From the NCBI RefSeq assembly GCF_021728395.1, contig NZ_JAKKCM010000013.1, forward strand, positions 1 through 64,000: DNA of 64,000 nt, given 5' to 3'. The position numbers and the translations under genes are program-made. Under the pieces are notes generated by a model. The model was not told the origin of the DNA. It searched no databases and was given only the letters and a program-made list of their open reading frames with translations. The DNA is from Vibrio sp. J1-1 (GTDB lineage Bacteria; Pseudomonadota; Gammaproteobacteria; Enterobacterales; Vibrionaceae). This document shows positions 60,165-64,000 of this stretch, piece by piece (the stretch's first letter is position 1; the number at the start of each line of letters is the position of its first letter).

Positions 60165-60599
60165 CTATTTTTTACCGCGTACTAAAGGAAGATTCGCTTC
60201 GTTCCACGCAATCAAACCATTCTTAAGTAGGCTTACGTTTGTAAAGCCTGCTTTTGCTAGTAGGTTTGCGCTCTCCTGAGCGGTTTGGCCCGTCTTGCAT
60301 ACTAAAATGATTGGGTCTGATTTGTGGTTTTCAAGGCTACCAAAGCTACCCGATTTGATATCTGACGGCAAAATGTGAAGTGAGTCAGTGATATGGCCTT
60401 TTTTGTATTCATCTTTAGTACGAATGTCCACCACAACACCGTTTTCACGGTTAATTAGGTGAGTCAGTTGGTTTACGTTGATTTCTTTATATGCTGCTGT
60501 CGCTGACTTCACGATATTCAGGATAAATGCGATAAGAAGACCTACCCAAACCAAAGATAGAATCATGTTCTGTTGGAAAAAATCAATATACTCTTGCAT
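60165..60599 (-). CDS. Membrane-anchored rhodanese-like protein (YibN type)
   Basis: 144 residues. One N-terminal membrane helix (about 10-30) is followed by a single rhodanese domain with VVDIRTKDEYKKGHITDSLH and the active-site loop ILVCKTGQTAQESANLL, where the cysteine is the sulfur carrier. It matches YibN, found beside secB and gpmI in enterobacteria. Function is not settled. A sulfurtransferase activity is expected from the intact cysteine. Confidence 0.92.
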   Translation of the reverse strand: MQEYIDFFQQNMILSLVWVGLLIAFILNIVKSATAAYKEINVNQLTHLINRENGVVVDIRTKDEYKKGHITDSLHILPSDIKSGSFGSLENHKSDPIILVCKTGQTAQESANLLAKAGFTNVSLLKNGLIAWNEANLPLVRGKK

Positions 60600-61151
60600 G
60601 TCTTGAGCTCTTGCACTGTTGGCGAAAAATTAAAGCAGGAGTATAGCGAGGTTAGTCCTGTTAGGCGAGAGGGTTAAAATTTTCTAACGAATAATTGAGA
60701 TCTCTACAAACTCATGAGGCCTGAATTATCTTGCGATTGGCTACATGGCAATTCATCAAGTCTTCCTATTGTCGTTATCGGTCTAAGTGATTTCTGTTTT
60801 ACAGGGAAAGGACAATAATAAGCCATAGGTTTAATCTTTTACTGCGACGAAAACATCTCTGATGCACAACAAATATAGAGAACTCACAGCCAAAATATGA
60901 CATGAAAATCGAATACTGACTGGGTGTACAAAGCATAATGGGAGTGACTATGCTTGTTGGACAGGTTTGCTGACAGAGGCACGTTGCTCGCTAATCTTGT
61001 AAGATAGCAACAATAAATCGCAAACAATATTTGATCTTAGCCTACAGTTCTGGTTAAAAAGTGTAGTAAAATTACGCTAGTTTTGTTTCAAGGTTAGATG
61101 GGGCAGCGAAGCCCTACGCCAAAAGTTACTAAATTTGATGAGGTCATCACT
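60600..61151. other. Intergenic region between the rhodanese gene and gpmI
   Basis: 552 bases between divergent genes. It must hold two promoters. I see AT-rich DNA and a possible -10 TAAAAT near 61070. I found no terminator, RNA gene or believable short reading frame. Confidence 0.45.
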
Positions 61152-62684
61152 ATGTCAGCTAAGAAGCCATTGGCTCTAGTTATCCTTGACGGTTACGGTT
61201 ACCGTGAAGACACAGCAAGTAACGCAATTGCGAATGCGAAAACTCCAGTAATGGATGCACTGATTGCGAACAACCCAAATACTCTAATCTCTGCTTCAGG
61301 TATGGATGTCGGCCTTCCTGATGGTCAAATGGGTAACTCAGAAGTTGGTCACACCAACATTGGCGCAGGTCGCGTTGTGTACCAAGATCTGACTCGCATC
61401 ACTAAGTCAATCGCTGACGGCGAGTTCGAAGAAACGGCAGCTTTGGTTGAAGTTATCGATGCGGCTGTGAAAGCTGAGAAAGCAGTACACATCATGGGTC
61501 TGATGTCTCCGGGTGGTGTACACTCTCACGAAGACCATATCTATGCAGCGGTTGAAATGGCTGCTGCTCGTGGCGCAGAGAAAATCTACCTGCACTGCTT
61601 CCTAGATGGCCGTGACACGCCACCTCGCAGTGCAGAAAAATCTCTACAACGTTTCCAAGACCTATTTGCGAAACTAGGCAAAGGTCGCGTTGCTTCTCTA
61701 GTGGGCCGTTACTACGCAATGGACCGTGACAACAACTGGGAACGTGTTCAGGTTGCTTACGATCTTCTTACTCAAGCGAAAGCAGAATTCACATCAGAAA
61801 CTGCGGTAGCAGGTCTGGAAGCGGCTTACGCTCGTGAAGAAAACGACGAGTTTGTAAAAGCAACAGCAATCAAAGCGGAAGGTCAAGAAGACGCAATAAT
61901 GCAAGATGGCGATGCGGTTATCTTCATGAACTACCGTGCTGACCGTGCACGTCAAATCACGCGTGCATTCGTGCCTGAATTTGACGGTTTTGAGCGTGCT
62001 GCGTTCCCAACAATCAACTTCGTCATGCTGACTCAATACGCAGCGGATATCCCTCTAGCAATCGCATTCCCACCTGCGTCTCTAGAGAACACCTACGGTG
62101 AGTGGTTGTCTAAGCAAGGTCAAACTCAGCTGCGTATCTCTGAAACAGAGAAATACGCGCACGTTACTTTCTTCTTCAACGGTGGTGTTGAAAGCGAATT
62201 CGACGGTGAAGAGCGTCAACTAGTGGCTTCTCCAAAAGTAGCAACTTACGATCTTCAACCAGAAATGAGCTCTCCAGAGCTAACTGAGAAGCTGGTAGCG
62301 GCTATCAAGTCTGGTAAGTACGACACTATCATCTGTAACTACCCGAACGCAGATATGGTTGGTCACACTGGCGTTTACGAAGCCGCTGAAAAAGCGATCG
62401 AAGCACTAGACGAAAGTGTGGGCAAAGTGGTTGAAGCTATCAAGGAAGCGGGCGGCCAGCTACTTATCACTGCTGACCACGGTAACGCAGAAATGATGGT
62501 TGACCCAGAAACTGGCGGTACTCACACTGCACACACAAGCCTACCAGTACCTCTAATCTACGTGGGCGACAAAGCGGTTGAGTTTAAAGAAGGCGGTAAA
62601 CTGTCTGATCTAGCGCCAACCATGCTTTCTCTGGCTGGTCTAGAAATCCCTGCAGAAATGTCTGGTGATATTCTGGTTAAGTAA
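61152..62684 (+). CDS. gpmI: 2,3-bisphosphoglycerate-independent phosphoglycerate mutase
   Basis: 510 residues from the ATG at 61152, with AGG 8 bases upstream. It interconverts 3- and 2-phosphoglycerate using two Mn2+. The phosphatase-domain metal site is in [12 protein letters not shown] and the phosphoserine nucleophile in [60 protein letters not shown] and [12 protein letters not shown] complete the alkaline-phosphatase-like set. Codon use is strongly biased. Confidence 0.98.
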   Translation: MSAKKPLALVILDGYGYREDTASNAIANAKTPVMDALIANNPNTLISASGMDVGLPDGQMGNSEVGHTNIGAGRVVYQDLTRITKSIADGEFEETAALVEVIDAAVKAEKAVHIMGLMSPGGVHSHEDHIYAAVEMAAARGAEKIYLHCFLDGRDTPPRSAEKSLQRFQDLFAKLGKGRVASLVGRYYAMDRDNNWERVQVAYDLLTQAKAEFTSETAVAGLEAAYAREENDEFVKATAIKAEGQEDAIMQDGDAVIFMNYRADRARQITRAFVPEFDGFERAAFPTINFVMLTQYAADIPLAIAFPPASLENTYGEWLSKQGQTQLRISETEKYAHVTFFFNGGVESEFDGEERQLVASPKVATYDLQPEMSSPELTEKLVAAIKSGKYDTIICNYPNADMVGHTGVYEAAEKAIEALDESVGKVVEAIKEAGGQLLITADHGNAEMMVDPETGGTHTAHTSLPVPLIYVGDKAVEFKEGGKLSDLAPTMLSLAGLEIPAEMSGDILVK

Positions 62685-62705
62685 TTAACTGAAATACTGA
62701 ATGAT

Positions 62706-62735
62706 AAAAGCCCGAGTTAATCTCGGGCTTTTTTG
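62706..62735 (+). terminator. Intrinsic terminator of gpmI
   Basis: AAGCCCGAG/CTCGGGCTT with a five-base loop, then a six-T run (counting the stem end). Confidence 0.92.
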
Positions 62736-62757
62736 TATCGGTATTTTTTTGTTGGTA

Positions 62758-63645
62758 TTACTGAACCAGAATTCCAGCGCCTATCACCGCGAGAGCGGCG
62801 CCTAGCCACGCAAATCTATTTGGCCTGCGTTTGGTATAAATCCAGAGTAGTGGTAGTAGCATGATTGGTGTAGTGGAGGACAGGAGTGCGACCATGCCGA
62901 CATTCCCTTCACGAAGTGCGTAGAGAATTAATGTCATTCCCACCGCCATGGCGAGAAAACCGTTCAAAGCGGTAATGCCAAAAACACGCCACGTAATATG
63001 CTGTGTGGGTCTGGCGACTTTCACTCCGATAACCAGCAACAAGCAGTGTGCAATAAATGCGCTGATCATGCGAATCGCGGAGGCTGCAACGGGGTCGACG
63101 CTAGTTTGCATCACTGGCTTAGCGATGATGCCACCAAGCGCCTGACATAAAGCCGCCGTGAGGCCTAATCCTAAGCCTATCCAAATGTTGCCTTTGACTT
63201 CTTCCAAAACATTGTTGGTTTGCCCGCGCCGACCAAAGAAAATAGCCATCACGACGCCACTGAACACCAGTGCTGCGCCGAGCAATTCCATCGTGGTCAT
63301 GCTTTCACTAAACAGGAAGTAACCTAGGACGGTTGAGAATACGGCATGACAGGAGAACAGTAAGCCCGCTTGCCTTGGGCCCATACGATTCATACAGGCA
63401 AATAGAGCGGTATCACCAATGAAAATGCCGATTAATCCAGATGCCATCATTGGTGTGATGTGTTCCATCGACACACTTAACCAACCGCCAGTTATCCATG
63501 CCATGGTTGTAAGGATCACAGCCGTACACCCCATACGCCAACGGCTGTAGGAGAATGCGCCAAGGTGCTGCGCCGGAATGACGGAAATCAGGCTAGAGAT
63601 CGCCCACAAAAAAGCGGCACACAGTGCCAGCCATTCATAACCCAT
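62758..63645 (-). CDS. EamA/DMT-family transporter
   Basis: 295 residues from the ATG at 63645. An in-frame start at 63729 would run into the terminator of the next gene. Ten membrane segments in two EamA halves (about 1-140 and 155-295). Typical features are GIFIGDTALFACMNRMGPRQ, SESMTTMELLGAALVFSGVV, and REGNVGMVALLSSTTPIMLL. Drug/metabolite transporters export amino acids or metabolites. The substrate is unknown. It is convergent with gpmI. Confidence 0.9.
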   Translation of the reverse strand: MGYEWLALCAAFLWAISSLISVIPAQHLGAFSYSRWRMGCTAVILTTMAWITGGWLSVSMEHITPMMASGLIGIFIGDTALFACMNRMGPRQAGLLFSCHAVFSTVLGYFLFSESMTTMELLGAALVFSGVVMAIFFGRRGQTNNVLEEVKGNIWIGLGLGLTAALCQALGGIIAKPVMQTSVDPVAASAIRMISAFIAHCLLLVIGVKVARPTQHITWRVFGITALNGFLAMAVGMTLILYALREGNVGMVALLSSTTPIMLLPLLWIYTKRRPNRFAWLGAALAVIGAGILVQ

Positions 63646-63729
63646 GATTGAATAAGGTCCTGTTGGTTCGAGAGGAAGGTTCCAATATGCATGAAATTTT
63701 ATCGATGTAAAAGAGTAAGTTATAGGCAA

Positions 63730-63757
63730 TAAAAAAGCAGCTGAATATGCTGCTTTT
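63730..63757 (-). terminator. Intrinsic terminator of the SLC13-type gene
   Basis: Minus strand: AAAGCAG/CTGCTTT, followed by TTTATTGCC. It ends the transcript entering from the right edge. Confidence 0.85.
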
Positions 63758-63812
63758 TGTTTATTGTCAGTGTTGGCTCTGTAAAATGCATCAGTGATAC
63801 AGAGCTCGATAC

Positions 63813-64000
63813 CTAAAATAGGATAAGCACTGCGCCATAGACAATGAACAAACCGACTAAGCCGAGGATAAGGCCGACTTTCGCCATGTCTTTACTTTCG
63901 ATTAGGCCTGTCGAGTAAGCCAGTGAGTTTGGTGGTGTAGATACGGGTAAAATCATGCCGAGTGACGCAGAGAAGGCGACCACTACCAGCAAACCCTGGA
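63813..64000 (-). CDS. SLC13/DASS-family sodium:anion symporter, C-terminal end
   Basis: 62 residues of the 3' end are visible, and the rest lies beyond the window. The family's second re-entrant loop motif is clear: SLGMILPVSTPPNSLAYSTG, followed by a last membrane helix GLVGLFIVYGAVLILF. This family imports succinate, other dicarboxylates or sulfate with Na+. The sequence was read by hand from the minus strand. The exact substrate class cannot be settled from this fragment. Confidence 0.85.
   Translation of the reverse strand, partial: QGLLVVVAFSASLGMILPVSTPPNSLAYSTGLIESKDMAKVGLILGLVGLFIVYGAVLILF

Noticed and set aside
60600-61151. Small RNA in the 552-base gap before gpmI
   Set aside because: No intrinsic terminator or stable hairpin with a U-tract was found on either strand.

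Overview
The window reads as chromosomal DNA of a Vibrio. The evidence is the gene content and order (5S rRNA, fis-dusB-prmA, accBC, aroQ, acs, the CrbS/CrbR acetate-switch genes, actP, dsbD, aspA, cpxRAP, groESL, epmB/efp, frdABCD/epmA, cysE-gpsA-secB, gpmI) and protein sequences close to the gammaproteobacterial forms. No 16S rRNA is present, so I do not name a species.

Layout. 1-323: end of an rRNA operon (5S), tRNA-Ser(UGA) and a terminator. 324-8301: an accessory insert between the rRNA operon and fis. It holds a decayed IS630-family element (427-1699), a five-gene surface-fibre cluster on the minus strand (1711-7704: usher, chaperone, two DUF4402-type pilins, SPOR lipoprotein), and a second, internally deleted copy of the same IS (about 7940-8301). 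8302-13453: fis-dusB, prmA, accBC and aroQ. 13482-30151: acetate-utilisation block with acs, a 3'-5' exonuclease, a cNMP/CBS/nucleotidyltransferase protein, an MFS transporter, the hybrid kinase crbS, fumC, an unknown membrane-anchored protein, actP with its DUF485 partner, the antiporter nhaP2 and the regulator crbR. 30345-35258: dsbD, dcuA and aspA. 35645-41903: fxsA, trmL, cpxA-cpxR divergent from cpxP, fieF and pfkA. 42000-48880: a MATE exporter, groESL, a repeat-rich secreted protein, a MgtC-family protein, epmB and efp. 49095-55951: frdABCD divergent from epmA, then VanZ-like, TetR and DHH genes. 56022-64000: envC, cysE-gpsA, secB, a rhodanese, gpmI, an EamA exporter and the 3' end of an SLC13-type carrier.

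How the genes fit together. Acs, ActP/DUF485 and CrbS/CrbR form one acetate-scavenging circuit. The same 18-bp near-palindrome lies upstream of both acs and the DUF485-actP operon, and the actP leader also carries an attenuator-like hairpin set. AspA, DcuA and Frd are the parts of anaerobic aspartate-to-fumarate-to-succinate respiration. EpmB, EF-P and EpmA form the EF-P lysylation pathway. CpxRAP is the envelope-stress circuit and has a perfect CpxR box between cpxR and cpxP.

The most unusual item is the fibre cluster. Its usher ends in a SPOR (peptidoglycan-binding) domain, and a separate lipoprotein in the same cluster carries a SPOR domain with the same cysteine pair. This suggests a chaperone-usher system tied to septal peptidoglycan.
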